Notes: a model not told the origin generated them from the sequence alone. A stretch of DNA of 64,000 nt from Fictibacillus phosphorivorans (GCF_001619875.1 NZ_LRFC01000023.1:62001-126000), one strand, 5' to 3'. Positions 19,350-29,239 are shown, counted from the first letter of the stretch. Made by a program: numbers and translations.

Positions 19350-19378
19350 GCAGGTACGCGTTATGCGTTACCTGCTTT
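19350..19378 (+). terminator. Hairpin in the fapR leader, possible terminator
   Basis: GCAGGTACGCG and GCGTTACCTGC form a stem with a short loop and are followed by TTTTCT. It may end transcripts from recG, but it lies downstream of the predicted fapR start site, so it would also be in the fapR leader and could attenuate it. T run is short, so termination is uncertain. Confidence 0.5.
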
Positions 19379-19450
19379 TCTACGCGCTGCATCTGGACAC
19401 AACTATCTTTCTCATAAATGAGACCTTTGTATGGAAGAAGGAAATAGTTT

Positions 19451-20023
19451 ATGAAAAAATCAAAAAAAGAGCGGCAAGAGCTGCTAAGAGAGACAATAAA
19501 AATAACGCCTTTTATTACAGATGAAGAATTGGCAGAGAAATTCAGCGTCAGTGTACAGACGATTAGGCTCGACCGCCTCGAGCTTTCTATTCCTGAACTT
19601 AGAGAAAGAATCAAGTCTGTTGCTGAAACAAAACTAGATGATGTTAAAGCTTTGCCGATTGAAGAGGTCATCGGAGAAATCATTGACCTTCAACTTGATG
19701 AATCAGCCATTTCAATATTGGACATTAAAGAAGAGCATGTATTCTCACGCAATAAGATTGCAAGAGGACATCATGTATTCGCTCAAGCCAATTCACTTGC
19801 TGTTGCGATCATTAATGATGAACTTGCTTTAACCGCAAAGGCAAATATTCGATTTTCTCGTACGGTTAGGGTTGGAGAAAGAATTATAGCCAAGGCTAGA
19901 GTAAGAGAAACAGGTTCCGAGAGAACCGTTGTAGAAGTAAACAGTTATGTAGAAAAAGAGCTTGTGTTTAACGGCGAATTTACGATGTACAGATCAACAC
20001 AAGATACAAAGGAAGGAAGTTAA
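19451..20023 (+). CDS. fapR: Fatty acid and phospholipid synthesis repressor FapR
   Basis: 190 residues. The N-terminal DeoR-like helix-turn-helix is at about residues 18-50 ([21 protein letters not shown]). A C-terminal hot-dog domain (about 75-185) binds malonyl-CoA, the signal that releases DNA. AAGGAAATAG precedes the ATG. A FapR operator lies on its own promoter and the next genes are plsX, fabD, fabG and acpP, the classical FapR regulon. The 171-bp leader between recG and fapR holds promoter, operator and a hairpin. Confidence 0.96.
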   Translation: MKKSKKERQELLRETIKITPFITDEELAEKFSVSVQTIRLDRLELSIPELRERIKSVAETKLDDVKALPIEEVIGEIIDLQLDESAISILDIKEEHVFSRNKIARGHHVFAQANSLAVAIINDELALTAKANIRFSRTVRVGERIIAKARVRETGSERTVVEVNSYVEKELVFNGEFTMYRSTQDTKEGS

Positions 20024-20029
20024 TTCAGC

Positions 20030-21028
20030 ATGAATATCGCGATAGATGCAATGGGTGGTGACAACGCACCTCAGGAGATTGTTAAGGGTGCCTTGCTTGC
20101 TGTTGAACAATACCCGGAGCTCTCCATCACACTAGTAGGAGACCAAGATCAGATTAAAAAGTTTTTGCCAGAGAATCATTCATTCAACATTATTCATACA
20201 GATGAAGTGATTGAAACATCTGAAGAACCTGTGCGTGCCGTTCGCCGCAAAAAGAATTCTTCCATGGTCCTCGCAGCAAATGAAGTGAAGACAGGTAAAG
20301 CGGATGCATATATCTCTGCTGGTAATACTGGGGCTTTAATGGCAAGCGGATTATTTTACGTTGGACGTATAAAAGGTATTGAAAGACCAGCGTTATCTCC
20401 TACGCTTCCTACATTGGATGGTAAAGGGTTTTTGTTCTTAGATGTAGGGGCTAATATGGATGCAAAACCAGAGCATCTTTTACAATATGCGCTGATGGGT
20501 TCGGTTTATTGGCAGCAAGTTAGAGGTGTTGAAAAGCCGAGAGTAGGTCTTTTAAACGTTGGAACAGAGAGCGAAAAAGGAAACGCATTAACGAAAGCGG
20601 CATACCCATTGCTGCAGGAAGCAGATATTAACTTTGTCGGAAATGTAGAATCAAGAGATTTATTAATGGGTGCAGCAGATGTAGTGGTATGCGATGGTTT
20701 TGCTGGAAATCTAGTACTTAAATCGATAGAAGGAACAGCGATCAGCATGTTTTCTATGATTAAAGAACAGCTTACATCAAGCCTGACATCTAAGCTTGCA
20801 GCAGGCGTCCTAAAACCAAAATTGCGCGGAATTAAAGATAAGCTGGATTATACAGAGTACGGCGGGGCAGGGCTATTTGGGCTAGCTGCGCCAGTTATCA
20901 AAGCTCATGGTTCTTCAAATGCCAATGCGGTATTGAATGCGATTAGACAAACAAAGAACATGGTAGAGAAGAACGTTGTAAGCACGATTCAAAATCATAT
21001 ACAATCCGTTGATCAAAAGGAGGAATAA
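20030..21028 (+). CDS. plsX: Phosphate acyltransferase PlsX
   Basis: 332 residues. PlsX converts acyl-ACP plus phosphate into acyl-phosphate for PlsY and so starts phosphatidic acid synthesis; it is a peripheral membrane enzyme. The N-terminus [19 protein letters not shown] is the family signature. [12 protein letters not shown] near residue 94 and [18 protein letters not shown] near 220 also match. It begins 6 bp after fapR and is 3 bp before fabD, so it is part of the FapR operon. Confidence 0.97.
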   Translation: MNIAIDAMGGDNAPQEIVKGALLAVEQYPELSITLVGDQDQIKKFLPENHSFNIIHTDEVIETSEEPVRAVRRKKNSSMVLAANEVKTGKADAYISAGNTGALMASGLFYVGRIKGIERPALSPTLPTLDGKGFLFLDVGANMDAKPEHLLQYALMGSVYWQQVRGVEKPRVGLLNVGTESEKGNALTKAAYPLLQEADINFVGNVESRDLLMGAADVVVCDGFAGNLVLKSIEGTAISMFSMIKEQLTSSLTSKLAAGVLKPKLRGIKDKLDYTEYGGAGLFGLAAPVIKAHGSSNANAVLNAIRQTKNMVEKNVVSTIQNHIQSVDQKEE

Positions 21029-21031
21029 CGA

Positions 21032-21988
21032 ATGGGTAAAATTGCCTTTCTATTTCCTGGACAAGGTTCTCAATTTGTAGGAATGGGAAAAGAGTTGATT
21101 CATCAAGAAACTTTAGCAAAGGCTATATTTGATCAAGCAGACGAAAAACTGGCTATGAACCTTTCAAAGATTATATTCGAAGGGCCAGAAGACGTTTTAA
21201 AGAAAACAGAAAACACACAGCCCGCATTATTAACGATTTCAACTGCTGTTCTAGAATTGTTAAAACAGCATGGGATTACTCCTGATTACGTTGCCGGACA
21301 CAGTCTTGGTGAGTATTCGGCACTGGTTGCTGCAGGAAGTCTGTCTTTTGATGATGCTGTATATGCCGTACGAAACCGCGGTCTGTTCATGGAAGAAGCA
21401 GTGCCTGCAGGAGTAGGAACGATGGCTGCCGTCATTGGATTTGATCAAGAACGTTTAGAAGCCATTTCTGCTGAAGTATCAGCGGGAGAAGAAAGCGTAC
21501 AAGTTGCCAACTTGAATTGCCCGGGACAGATTGTTATCTCTGGAACTGTTGGCGGGGTTGAAAAAGCGAGTGCTCTGGCAAAAGAAGAAGGAGCAAAAGT
21601 TATACCTCTTCAAGTAAGCGGACCTTTTCACTCATCACTCATGAAGCCTGCAGCTGAAAAGTACCAAGCTATTCTAAACGAGATTGACATTAAAGATGCC
21701 AAAACACCTGTAATCGCAAATGTAACTGCAAAACCTATTACATCTAAGGATGATATTAAACATAAGCTGATCGAACAGCTGTATTCACCTGTGAGATGGG
21801 AAGAAAGTATTCGAGAGCTAATGGATTTAGGTGTAGATACTTTTGTGGAAATAGGACCTGGAAAAGTATTGTCTGGATTAGTGAAGAAGGTTAATAGAAG
21901 AGCAAATGTGATTGCAGTTGGTGATTCGAAAACGATTCAGTCTGCTGTAGAAAAATTGAAAGGAGAATCTGCTGATGTTAGAAAATAA
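21032..21988 (+). CDS. fabD: Malonyl-CoA:ACP transacylase
   Basis: 318 residues. FabD loads malonate on ACP for fatty acid elongation. [14 protein letters not shown] at residues 6-19 and the nucleophile elbow GHSLGEY with Ser91 are diagnostic; [10 protein letters not shown] supplies the catalytic His. AAAGGAGGAAT lies before the ATG. The 3' end overlaps fabG by 14 bp. Confidence 0.97.
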   Translation: MGKIAFLFPGQGSQFVGMGKELIHQETLAKAIFDQADEKLAMNLSKIIFEGPEDVLKKTENTQPALLTISTAVLELLKQHGITPDYVAGHSLGEYSALVAAGSLSFDDAVYAVRNRGLFMEEAVPAGVGTMAAVIGFDQERLEAISAEVSAGEESVQVANLNCPGQIVISGTVGGVEKASALAKEEGAKVIPLQVSGPFHSSLMKPAAEKYQAILNEIDIKDAKTPVIANVTAKPITSKDDIKHKLIEQLYSPVRWEESIRELMDLGVDTFVEIGPGKVLSGLVKKVNRRANVIAVGDSKTIQSAVEKLKGESADVRK

Positions 21989-22715
21989 ATCAGTATTAGT
22001 TACAGGTGCTTCTCGCGGTATCGGTCGCGCGATCGCCCTTTATTTTGCAAAAAGCGGAGCAAAAGTTGCTGTTAACTACTCTGGCAGTGAAGCAAAGGCA
22101 AACGAAGTAGTTGAAGAAATTAAAGCGAATGGCGGAACAGCTTTTGCTATTAAAGCTGATATCTCCTCCTCTGATGATGTAACAAACATGGTGAAGACAG
22201 TTGTCAGTGAATTTGGAAGTCTTGACGTACTTGTGAACAACGCAGGAATCACGAGAGATAATCTATTAATGAGAATGAAAGAAGAAGATTGGGATGCTGT
22301 TATTAATACAAACCTAAAAGGTGTATTCCTAACAACAAAAGCCGTTACAAGACAGATGATGAAACAAAGACAAGGACGCATCATCAACATTGCGTCAATC
22401 GTTGGAGTATCAGGTAACGCCGGACAAGCGAATTATGTTGCCGCAAAAGCAGGTGTAATCGGTCTTACAAAAACAGCAGCTAAAGAACTTTCTTCTAGAG
22501 GAATTACAGTCAATGCAATCGCTCCAGGTTTCATTGAGACAGATATGACTGGAAAATTAGAAGAAGGTATCAAGGAAGATATGTTAAGGAACATTCCGCT
22601 TGCACGTTTTGGACAGCCTGATGATATTGCTGCAGCTGCTGCATTTTTAGCAAGTGATGCTAGCTCTTACATTACTGGACAGACCCTTCATGTTGACGGC
22701 GGAATGGTGATGTAG
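21975..22715 (+). CDS. fabG: 3-oxoacyl-ACP reductase FabG
   Basis: 246 residues, NADPH-dependent short-chain dehydrogenase that reduces 3-oxoacyl-ACP. The cofactor loop is GASRGIGRA near residues 10-18, NNAG is near 88, and the catalytic pair Tyr154 and Lys158 is in NYVAAKAG. The C-terminus [14 protein letters not shown] is typical. It overlaps fabD by 14 bp with an AAAGGAG site inside fabD. acpP follows after 92 bp with its own strong ribosome site. Confidence 0.97.
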   Translation: MLENKSVLVTGASRGIGRAIALYFAKSGAKVAVNYSGSEAKANEVVEEIKANGGTAFAIKADISSSDDVTNMVKTVVSEFGSLDVLVNNAGITRDNLLMRMKEEDWDAVINTNLKGVFLTTKAVTRQMMKQRQGRIINIASIVGVSGNAGQANYVAAKAGVIGLTKTAAKELSSRGITVNAIAPGFIETDMTGKLEEGIKEDMLRNIPLARFGQPDDIAAAAAFLASDASSYITGQTLHVDGGMVM

Positions 22716-22807
22716 ATCCATAGGAAGATGTCTTTTAAAAGACTCTAAATCCCTCTAGTTTTTTAAAGGGAAAAAGCATATACTAATGAAAGGAGGTGAC
22801 ACACAAA

Positions 22808-23041
22808 ATGGCAGACGTTTTAGATAGAGTTTCAAAGATTGTTGTGGACCGTTTAGGTGTTGACGCATCTGAGGTTAAACCTGAAGCTTCCTTTAAAGAA
22901 GATCTAGGTGCTGACTCTCTTGATGTAGTTGAATTAGTAATGGAACTTGAAGATGAGTTCGAATTAGAAATTTCTGATGAAGATGCTGAGAAAATTGCAA
23001 CTGTTGGTGACGTTGTAAATTACATAAACAGCAAACAATAA
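22808..23041 (+). CDS. acpP: Acyl carrier protein
   Basis: 77 residues from ATG 22808, which follows AAAGGAGGTGA by 10 bp; an in-frame ATG at 22796 overlaps that site. It is an acidic four-helix protein. Ser37 in GADSLD takes the phosphopantetheine arm that carries growing fatty acids. [20 protein letters not shown] is the recognition helix region. It is the last lipid gene and ends before a terminator. Confidence 0.98.
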   Translation: MADVLDRVSKIVVDRLGVDASEVKPEASFKEDLGADSLDVVELVMELEDEFELEISDEDAEKIATVGDVVNYINSKQ

Positions 23042-23054
23042 GTGTATGACGGAT

Positions 23055-23083
23055 AAAGTCCCGTGAAATATCAGCGGGGCTTT
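23055..23083 (+). terminator. Terminator after acpP
   Basis: AAAGTCCCG (23055-23063) pairs with CGGGGCTTT (23075-23083), one T-G wobble, then TCTTCCCTTTT. It lies 14 bp after the acpP stop and before rnc. Confidence 0.75.
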
Positions 23084-23152
23084 CTTCCCTTTTAAGAGCA
23101 AAACCAAAATAAAGCACAATAGCCCTTTTACGAGATTTTTTGGAGGAAGTTT

Positions 23153-23938
23153 ATGAAAGGTTCAAAACAACATTCAACACAAAAGAAAACGGTTAAAAAC
23201 CGGTTTAAATCCGCTTCCAAAAAGGGCATGGATGACAAGGTGCGCATTCAGAAAGTTGCCCCTGTTCAGGAGCGTTTAGGCATTAAATTTGAAAACGAAA
23301 AGCTGTTAGCACAAGCATTTACGCATTCATCATATGTGAATGAGCATCGAGGAAGAACATTCGAGGACAATGAAAGACTTGAATTTCTCGGTGACGCCGT
23401 TCTGGAATTGACCATCTCTCAATATCTATACAGCAAATTTACGAATATGAGCGAAGGGGAACTTACAAAATTAAGAGCAGCGATCGTTTGTGAGCCATCC
23501 TTAGTTCTGTTTGCAAATGACCTGCATTTCGGAGATTTTGTTTTGTTGGGAAAAGGTGAAGAGAATACTGGTGGAAGATCTAGGCCCGCTCTTTTAGCAG
23601 ATGTATTTGAAGCATTTATTGGAGCGCTATACCTTGATCAAGGGCTCGATAAAGTAAAAGAGTTTTTAAATCAGTATGTGGTGCCCCGAATAAACGAAGG
23701 TGCTTTTTCTCATGTGATGGATTTTAAAAGCCAGTTACAAGAATATGTGCAGCGTGAAGGATTAGGTCATATCGATTATAGGATCATCCAGGAAAAAGGT
23801 CCGGCACATAACCGAGAGTTTGTATCTGAAGTTAGACTGAATGAAGCTAGTTTTGGAATAGGCTATGGAAGATCTAAAAAGGAAGCTGAACAGCACGCGG
23901 CACAGGAAGCCATTGAGAAAGTTGCTAAAAAAAGCTAA
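23153..23938 (+). CDS. rnc: Ribonuclease III
   Basis: 261 residues. RNase III cuts double-stranded RNA in rRNA and mRNA processing; in B. subtilis it is essential because of prophage toxins. A basic N-terminal extension of about 30 residues precedes the nuclease domain. The signature [13 protein letters not shown] is near 71-83, and [16 protein letters not shown] near 145 supplies the remaining acidic residues. A double-stranded RNA-binding domain is at about 183-257 ([11 protein letters not shown] ... [12 protein letters not shown]). TTGGAGGAAG precedes the ATG. Confidence 0.97.
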   Translation: MKGSKQHSTQKKTVKNRFKSASKKGMDDKVRIQKVAPVQERLGIKFENEKLLAQAFTHSSYVNEHRGRTFEDNERLEFLGDAVLELTISQYLYSKFTNMSEGELTKLRAAIVCEPSLVLFANDLHFGDFVLLGKGEENTGGRSRPALLADVFEAFIGALYLDQGLDKVKEFLNQYVVPRINEGAFSHVMDFKSQLQEYVQREGLGHIDYRIIQEKGPAHNREFVSEVRLNEASFGIGYGRSKKEAEQHAAQEAIEKVAKKS

Positions 23939-23942
23939 ACAA

Positions 23943-23983
23943 AACCCCCTTTAAATTGGCTGTTTTGCCGTTTAAGGGGGGTT
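23943..23983 (+). terminator. Bidirectional terminator between rnc and the yfkK homologue
   Basis: AACCCCCTTTAAA pairs with TTTAAGGGGGGTT through 13 bp with one wobble, with A and T tracts outside. It separates convergent rnc and the minus-strand gene, serving both. Confidence 0.85.
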
Positions 23984-23986
23984 CTG

Positions 23987-24211
23987 TTATTTTGTTTTAA
24001 GCGATGCGAGTTCTTCTACGATGCCTTCCATGTCTCGAATGCTGAAGGATGGCATCTTCATTACCATGTCATATAGTTCTTTAATATCATCGTACTTTGA
24101 TAACTCATAGTCTTCTGGCTGAATAAGGCCACTGTTAACAAGCTGCAGTTTCTTTTTTAATCCTTCAATCATAAATGATAAGTTCTCGTGATTATGAGTA
24201 GTCAAGTCCAT
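23987..24211 (-). CDS. yfkK: UPF0435/DUF1128 family protein, YfkK-like
   Basis: 74 residues, acidic, no membrane segment. The pattern NLSFMIEGLKKKLQLVNSG, then ELYDMVMKMPSFSIRDMEGI and VEELASLK, matches the small UPF0435 (DUF1128) family of Bacillaceae, B. subtilis YfkK. Its function is unknown. On the minus strand AAAAAGGAGCCCC precedes the ATG. In B. subtilis yfkK lies elsewhere and smc directly follows rnc, so this gene is a local insertion or relocation. It faces rnc across a shared terminator and is divergent from smc. Confidence 0.88.
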   Translation of the reverse strand: MDLTTHNHENLSFMIEGLKKKLQLVNSGLIQPEDYELSKYDDIKELYDMVMKMPSFSIRDMEGIVEELASLKTK

Positions 24212-24307
24212 GAATGGGGCTCCTTTTTATACACTAATTTCATGCGAGATTTAAATCGATCACATGATCTGTTTCTAAACACACTTCATTTTAGCACACT
24301 GCAATCT

Positions 24308-24336
24308 TTGTGACTATGCGAGAGTGAATCTATGAT
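24308..24336 (+). promoter_or_regulatory. Sigma-A promoter of smc-ftsY
   Basis: TTGTGA (24308-24313), 17 bp, TATGAT (24331-24336), about 100 bp before the smc ATG. This gap opens because the yfkK homologue is inserted, so smc-ftsY appears to have its own promoter. Confidence 0.65.
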
Positions 24337-24439
24337 AAAATATACAGGTTAGAGTAATGAAATACATATATTTTTAAAACTAGAACACTGGAAAAATAAA
24401 TTCGGTAAACATAAAGCTGGAATAAAGGGGGATTTAAAG

Positions 24440-27400
24440 ATGTTCCTCAAAAGAATTGATGTAGCAGGATTTAAATCATTTGCAGAGCGGGTCCAAGTTG
24501 AATTTGTACAAGGAGTTACGGCTGTAGTCGGTCCGAATGGAAGCGGTAAAAGCAACATTTCAGATGCTGTGCGCTGGGTTCTTGGTGAGCAGTCTGCTAA
24601 ATCACTGCGCGGTTCTAAAATGGAAGATATCATCTTCGCAGGAAGTGATAATCGCAAAGCCTTAAATGTAGCAGAAGTGACACTTACATTGGATAACGAA
24701 GATCAGCATCTGCCGCTTGATTATAACGAAATATCTATAACAAGAAGAGTGTTCCGTTCAGGTGACAGTGAATACTTAATTAATAAGCAACAGTGTCGTT
24801 TAAAGGATATTGTTGAGCTGTTTATGGATTCGGGGTTAGGAAGAGAAGCGTTCTCTATAATCGGACAAGGGCGAGTAGAAGAAATTTTAAGCAGCAAGTC
24901 TGATGAGCGAAGAAAGATTTTTGAGGAAGCGGCGGGTGTATTAAAGTATAAGACCCGCAAGCAAAAAGCAGAGGCTAAACTTTCAGAAACGCAGGAGAAT
25001 CTGAATCGTGTTGAAGATATACTTCATGAACTGGAGACCCAAGTTGAACCTCTAAAAATCCAAGCATCGATTGCAAGGGATTATCTAGACAAAAAAGAAG
25101 AGCTCGAAGTAGTAGAAACAGCTGTTCTTGTACAAGAAATTGAGGATCTCCATTTTCGATGGGAGAAACAAAAGACGCTAGTAGCCGAATTGCAAAAGCA
25201 GGAAGCTGACCTATCGGTAAAAGTAAAACAAGGTGAAACGACAATTGAACGAGCAAGACTGAACATGCAAGTGATGGATGAGTCTATAGACGAATTGCAA
25301 GGTGCACTTCTTCTAGCTAGTGAAACATTAGAAAAGCTTGAAGGGAAAAAAGAAGTTTTAAAAGAACGCAAAAAAAATTATGATCAAAATAAAACTTCAC
25401 TCTTAGAACAAATCCAGCAGTTAAAGAGCAAGAAGGAAGAATTAAAAACGCAGCTGGTTGCTGAAAATGAAACATTGCAGATGAAAGAAAAAGAGCTGAA
25501 GAACGTTAAAAAGCAAGTGAAAGATGAAGAAAGCCGATTATCTGTCTTAGAAATGGATGTTGAAGCTGAGCTTGAAAAACTAAAGAGTGATTATTTCGAG
25601 CGTCTAAATGAACAAACTACGATTAAAAACGAGATGCGTTATATTGAAGATCAGGCAAAACTACAGAGTTTCAAAAGCAACCGTCTCGATGAGGAAAACA
25701 CAAAATTTTTAGAGCAAAGAGAAGAACTGAAGGAAACAAAACAAAAAGCAAAAGCAGCATACAAAAAAGCAGAAGTTGATCTGAAAGCAAAACAAGAAGA
25801 ATATCAATCATTAAAATCAGAAATCTCAGCAGAAGATCAAGAGAACCGTGGCCTTCAAGAGAAATTGTATCAAGCTTATCAATATATCCAACAGTTTAAA
25901 TCTAAAAAAGAGATGCTTGAATCTATGCAAGAAGAGTACGCTGGATTTATGCAAGGCGTTAAGGAAGTGCTGAAAGCAAAACAAACCAAATTAACCGGAA
26001 TTGAAGGGGCAGTGGCTGAACTATTAACTGTGCCGTCTGAGGTCGAAACGGCAATTGAAACAGCATTAGGCGCTTCCATGCAGCATATTGTTGTGGATCA
26101 CGAACAGAATGCGATGAAAGCTATTCAATACTTAAAACAAACTAGAGCAGGAAGAGCTACATTTCTGCCTTTGAATGTTATAAAAAGCCGTTATGTCTCA
26201 AGTGGTGATGTACAGCAAGCTAGTTCTGTAGATTCATTTGTAGGTATTGCATCAAACCTTGTTCAATTTGACCCAAAGTATAAAAATATTGTTACTAACC
26301 TATTAGGAAACATTATTATTTCGAAAGACTTATCGGGTGCGAACGCAATTGCTAAACAGGTGAACTACCGCTATCGAATTGTAACACTTGAGGGTGATGT
26401 CGTTTCTCCAGGAGGGTCGATGTCTGGAGGAAGCTTAAAACAAAAAAGCAGTTCGTTATTAAGCAGACAAAGAGAAGTAGATGCCCTTACCGAAAAAATT
26501 GCAACGATGGAAAAACAGACGCTGCAGTTAGAAGAAAAAGTATCTACTCTGCGAAATGAAATTTTAGTAAAAAAAGCAAGGCTTGAAACACTTCAAACTG
26601 AAGGAGAGCATTTAAGAGGACAAGAGCAAGAGCTCAAGTCTTCACTAAGAGAAGTAGAAATTCAGGAAAAAAGCTTAAATGACAGACTTCAGTTATATGA
26701 CCGTGAAAAACATTCATATGAATCAGAAAAAGCTGCTGCTGATACCAGGATTTCTGATCTTCAAAGGAAACTTGATGCGGCTTTAAAATCCGGAATAGAA
26801 CTGGAGAAAACAATTGCAGACTTAACTGAGAAAAAGAAGAGTAATCAGAGCTCAAAAGAAGAATTAAGAGAAGCACTGACATTATTAAAAATTAAAGCAG
26901 CCGAACTGGAACAGCAAGTTGCGAACCAAAGAGAAAAAAGCTCACGGATACAAGAAGAGTTTCAGAATGTTGAAAGCCGGGGCAAGGAAACAGAAGAAGA
27001 TTATTGGCTTCTTGAAGAGGAAATGAATTCCAGTTCATCTGGGGAAGATTCACTTGATGAACAAATTCAACAAAGAAGGCATGAAAAAAATAACGCTGTT
27101 AAGCTAATCGCTGAGAGAAGAAAAGAGCGAACAGAATCATTCCAAGCCATCGAAAGTATGGAAATCGGATTGAAAGAAGCAAAGCGGCAGTATAAACAAT
27201 TAAGCGACGGACTAAGAACGGAAGAAGTCAGCATAAACAGGCTTGATGTTGAGTTAGAATCCAGACTCACTCATCTTCGGGAAGAATATGAGCTTTCCTA
27301 TGAAGGGGCAAAACAAAAACACCGGCTGGAAATTCCGTTAGAAGAAGCAAAACGAAAAGTTAAATTAATTAAAATGGCCATTGAAGAGCTTGGTGTAGTA

Positions 27401-28006
27401 AACATTGGAGCGATCGAAGAATACGACAGAGTGAGCCAGCGTTTTGATTTTCTTACAGAACAAAGGAATGATTTAACGGAAGCGAAGGATACACTGTATG
27501 GAGTGATCTCTGAAATGGATATAGAGATGAAGAACCGTTTTGAAGAAACATTCACTAGTATACGTTCACACTTCGGGGTCATTTTTAAAGAGTTGTTTGG
27601 TGGTGGGCGTGCTGATTTAATGTTAACACAGCCAGATGATATGCTTGCCACAGGTGTTGATATCATGGCACAGCCACCAGGCAAAAAGCTGCAGCAATTA
27701 GGACTTCTCTCTGGTGGGGAACGTGCCTTAACAGCAATTGCATTGTTATTCGCAATTCTTAAAGTAAGGCCAGTACCTTTCTGTATTTTAGATGAAGTTG
27801 AGGCAGCACTTGATGATGCTAACGTAAACCGTTTTGCCAAATTCTTGCGTGCATTTAGCAAAGAAACGCAATTTATTGTTGTAACTCATCGTAAAGGTAC
27901 AATGGAAGAAGCAGATGTTCTATACGGAGTGACAATGCAAGAATCGGGTGTATCGAAACTTGTTTCAGTAAGACTTGAAGAAACTAAAGAACTTGTAACA
28001 TCATAG
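24440..28006 (+). CDS. smc: Chromosome partition protein Smc
   Basis: 1188 residues. The SMC ATPase condenses and segregates the nucleoid with ScpA/ScpB. The N-terminal head has GPNGSGKSN near residue 32 and QGRVEEIL. Two long coiled-coil arms (about 170-500 and 680-1010) flank a hinge at about 505-672 that contains GGSMSGGSL. The C-terminal head has the ABC signature LSGGERALTAIALL near 1090 and Walker B CILDEVEAALDD near 1115. AAAGGGGGAT precedes the ATG. ftsY follows directly. Confidence 0.98.
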   Translation: MFLKRIDVAGFKSFAERVQVEFVQGVTAVVGPNGSGKSNISDAVRWVLGEQSAKSLRGSKMEDIIFAGSDNRKALNVAEVTLTLDNEDQHLPLDYNEISITRRVFRSGDSEYLINKQQCRLKDIVELFMDSGLGREAFSIIGQGRVEEILSSKSDERRKIFEEAAGVLKYKTRKQKAEAKLSETQENLNRVEDILHELETQVEPLKIQASIARDYLDKKEELEVVETAVLVQEIEDLHFRWEKQKTLVAELQKQEADLSVKVKQGETTIERARLNMQVMDESIDELQGALLLASETLEKLEGKKEVLKERKKNYDQNKTSLLEQIQQLKSKKEELKTQLVAENETLQMKEKELKNVKKQVKDEESRLSVLEMDVEAELEKLKSDYFERLNEQTTIKNEMRYIEDQAKLQSFKSNRLDEENTKFLEQREELKETKQKAKAAYKKAEVDLKAKQEEYQSLKSEISAEDQENRGLQEKLYQAYQYIQQFKSKKEMLESMQEEYAGFMQGVKEVLKAKQTKLTGIEGAVAELLTVPSEVETAIETALGASMQHIVVDHEQNAMKAIQYLKQTRAGRATFLPLNVIKSRYVSSGDVQQASSVDSFVGIASNLVQFDPKYKNIVTNLLGNIIISKDLSGANAIAKQVNYRYRIVTLEGDVVSPGGSMSGGSLKQKSSSLLSRQREVDALTEKIATMEKQTLQLEEKVSTLRNEILVKKARLETLQTEGEHLRGQEQELKSSLREVEIQEKSLNDRLQLYDREKHSYESEKAAADTRISDLQRKLDAALKSGIELEKTIADLTEKKKSNQSSKEELREALTLLKIKAAELEQQVANQREKSSRIQEEFQNVESRGKETEEDYWLLEEEMNSSSSGEDSLDEQIQQRRHEKNNAVKLIAERRKERTESFQAIESMEIGLKEAKRQYKQLSDGLRTEEVSINRLDVELESRLTHLREEYELSYEGAKQKHRLEIPLEEAKRKVKLIKMAIEELGVVNIGAIEEYDRVSQRFDFLTEQRNDLTEAKDTLYGVISEMDIEMKNRFEETFTSIRSHFGVIFKELFGGGRADLMLTQPDDMLATGVDIMAQPPGKKLQQLGLLSGGERALTAIALLFAILKVRPVPFCILDEVEAALDDANVNRFAKFLRAFSKETQFIVVTHRKGTMEEADVLYGVTMQESGVSKLVSVRLEETKELVTS

Positions 28007-28019
28007 GAGGAAAATGATT

Positions 28020-29009
28020 GTGAGTTTTTTGAAACGTTTAAAAGAGAAATTTTCAAACCAGCAGGCAGATGAATCATCAGAGAAATTTAAAAGCGGACTT
28101 GAAAAAACAAGAAATTCTTTTTCATTTAAAGTAAATGATCTTCTAAAAAGATTTAGAAAAGTGGATGAAGAGTTTTTCGAGGAACTAGAAGAAATCTTGA
28201 TTGGGGCAGATGTTGGGGTACATACTGTTCTAGATATCATCGATGAACTTAAAGATATCGCCCGCACGCGTAATATACAAAATCCGATGGAGCTGCGTTC
28301 AGCGATTTCTGAAAAATTAGCTGAAATGCTTCAAAAAGATGAGGGTGACAATAAACTTAACCTGCAAACAGATGGAATGACGGTCATCTTATTTGTTGGT
28401 GTTAATGGTGTTGGAAAGACGACAACAATCGGAAAACTGGCTCATCAGCTCAAAAGTGATGGTAAGAAAGTGATTTTAGCAGCAGGAGACACATTCCGTG
28501 CAGGTGCGATTGATCAGTTAGAAGTATGGGGAGAACGTGCTGGTGTTGATGTGATCAAACATCATGAAGGGGCAGATCCAGCAGCCGTGATCTATGATAG
28601 CATCCAAGCAGCAAAGTCCCGTAAAGCTGATGTTCTGCTATGCGATACTGCTGGAAGACTGCAAAATAAAGTGAATTTAATGAACGAACTCTCAAAAGTA
28701 AAACGTGTAATCGAGCGTGAAATACCCGGTGCGCCGCACGAAGTACTATTAGTCGTTGATGCAACTACAGGACAGAACGCGATGAACCAGGCGAAAACAT
28801 TTGGTCAATCAACAGATGTAACCGGTTTGGTACTAACAAAACTTGATGGAACGGCAAAGGGCGGTATCGTGTTAGCAATCCGTCACGAACTTGATATACC
28901 TGTAAAGTTTGTAGGACTTGGTGAAAAAATCGATGATCTTCAAGAGTTTGACGCGGATCAGTTTGTTTATGGATTATTTGCAGGAACCGAAGAGGAAGAA
29001 GCAGAGTAA
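28020..29009 (+). CDS. ftsY: Signal recognition particle receptor FtsY
   Basis: 329 residues from GTG 28020. AGGAGG at 28005-28010 is 9 bp from this GTG but only 3 bp from an in-frame ATG at 28014, and the N-terminus MSFLKRLKEKF then matches B. subtilis FtsY, also 329 residues. The short charged A region is followed by the NG GTPase: G1 GVNGVGKTTTIG near 127, DTAGRLQNK, and TKLDGTAKGG. It docks ribosome-SRP complexes at the membrane, with Ffh encoded 640 bp downstream. Confidence 0.96.
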   Translation: MSFLKRLKEKFSNQQADESSEKFKSGLEKTRNSFSFKVNDLLKRFRKVDEEFFEELEEILIGADVGVHTVLDIIDELKDIARTRNIQNPMELRSAISEKLAEMLQKDEGDNKLNLQTDGMTVILFVGVNGVGKTTTIGKLAHQLKSDGKKVILAAGDTFRAGAIDQLEVWGERAGVDVIKHHEGADPAAVIYDSIQAAKSRKADVLLCDTAGRLQNKVNLMNELSKVKRVIEREIPGAPHEVLLVVDATTGQNAMNQAKTFGQSTDVTGLVLTKLDGTAKGGIVLAIRHELDIPVKFVGLGEKIDDLQEFDADQFVYGLFAGTEEEEAE

Positions 29010-29052
29010 AATCTGCTTTTTTTTGTTATGTGGGTAGTTGCAGGTAGGATGA

Positions 29053-29171
29053 TCACACAAAAAAATCGAATTAACACATAAAAAATCGAGACTATCACAT
29101 AAAAAAACAAGACAATCACATAAAGAAACAAGACCATCACATAAAAATCAAGACAATCACATAAAAACAGG
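29053..29171. repeat. Six-unit 21-bp A-rich tandem repeat
   Basis: The core TCACATAAAAAAACAAGACAA recurs with CACA(T/C)A starts at 29054, 29075, 29096, 29117, 29138 and 29158, that is four 21-bp steps and one of 20. The first two units have a TCGA variant in the middle. One forward frame stays open through five units (heptads such as SHKKTRQ), but a TGA lies directly before it and no start codon is available, so coding is doubtful. Confidence 0.9.
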
Positions 29172-29239
29172 TGGCCACCTTCATATATTTTTTCTTGTCC
29201 TCTGCCTATGAGATACCAGCGCTATGTTAAGAAAAAAAC

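Noticed and set aside
22716-22807. Terminator between fabG and acpP
   Set aside because: GTCTTTTAAAAGAC is palindromic but has no loop or T run, and CCCT/AGGG nearby is only 4 bp; acpP probably remains in the operon.
27298-27861. 187-codon antisense open frame inside smc
   Set aside because: It lies wholly opposite the conserved ABC head of Smc, has low-complexity Ser/Phe composition and no ribosome site. It is a shadow of the coding strand.
29053-29171. CRISPR-like array or small coding gene in the 21-bp repeat
   Set aside because: Units are directly adjacent with no spacers, and the one forward open frame is preceded by TGA without a start codon; kept as a tandem repeat only.
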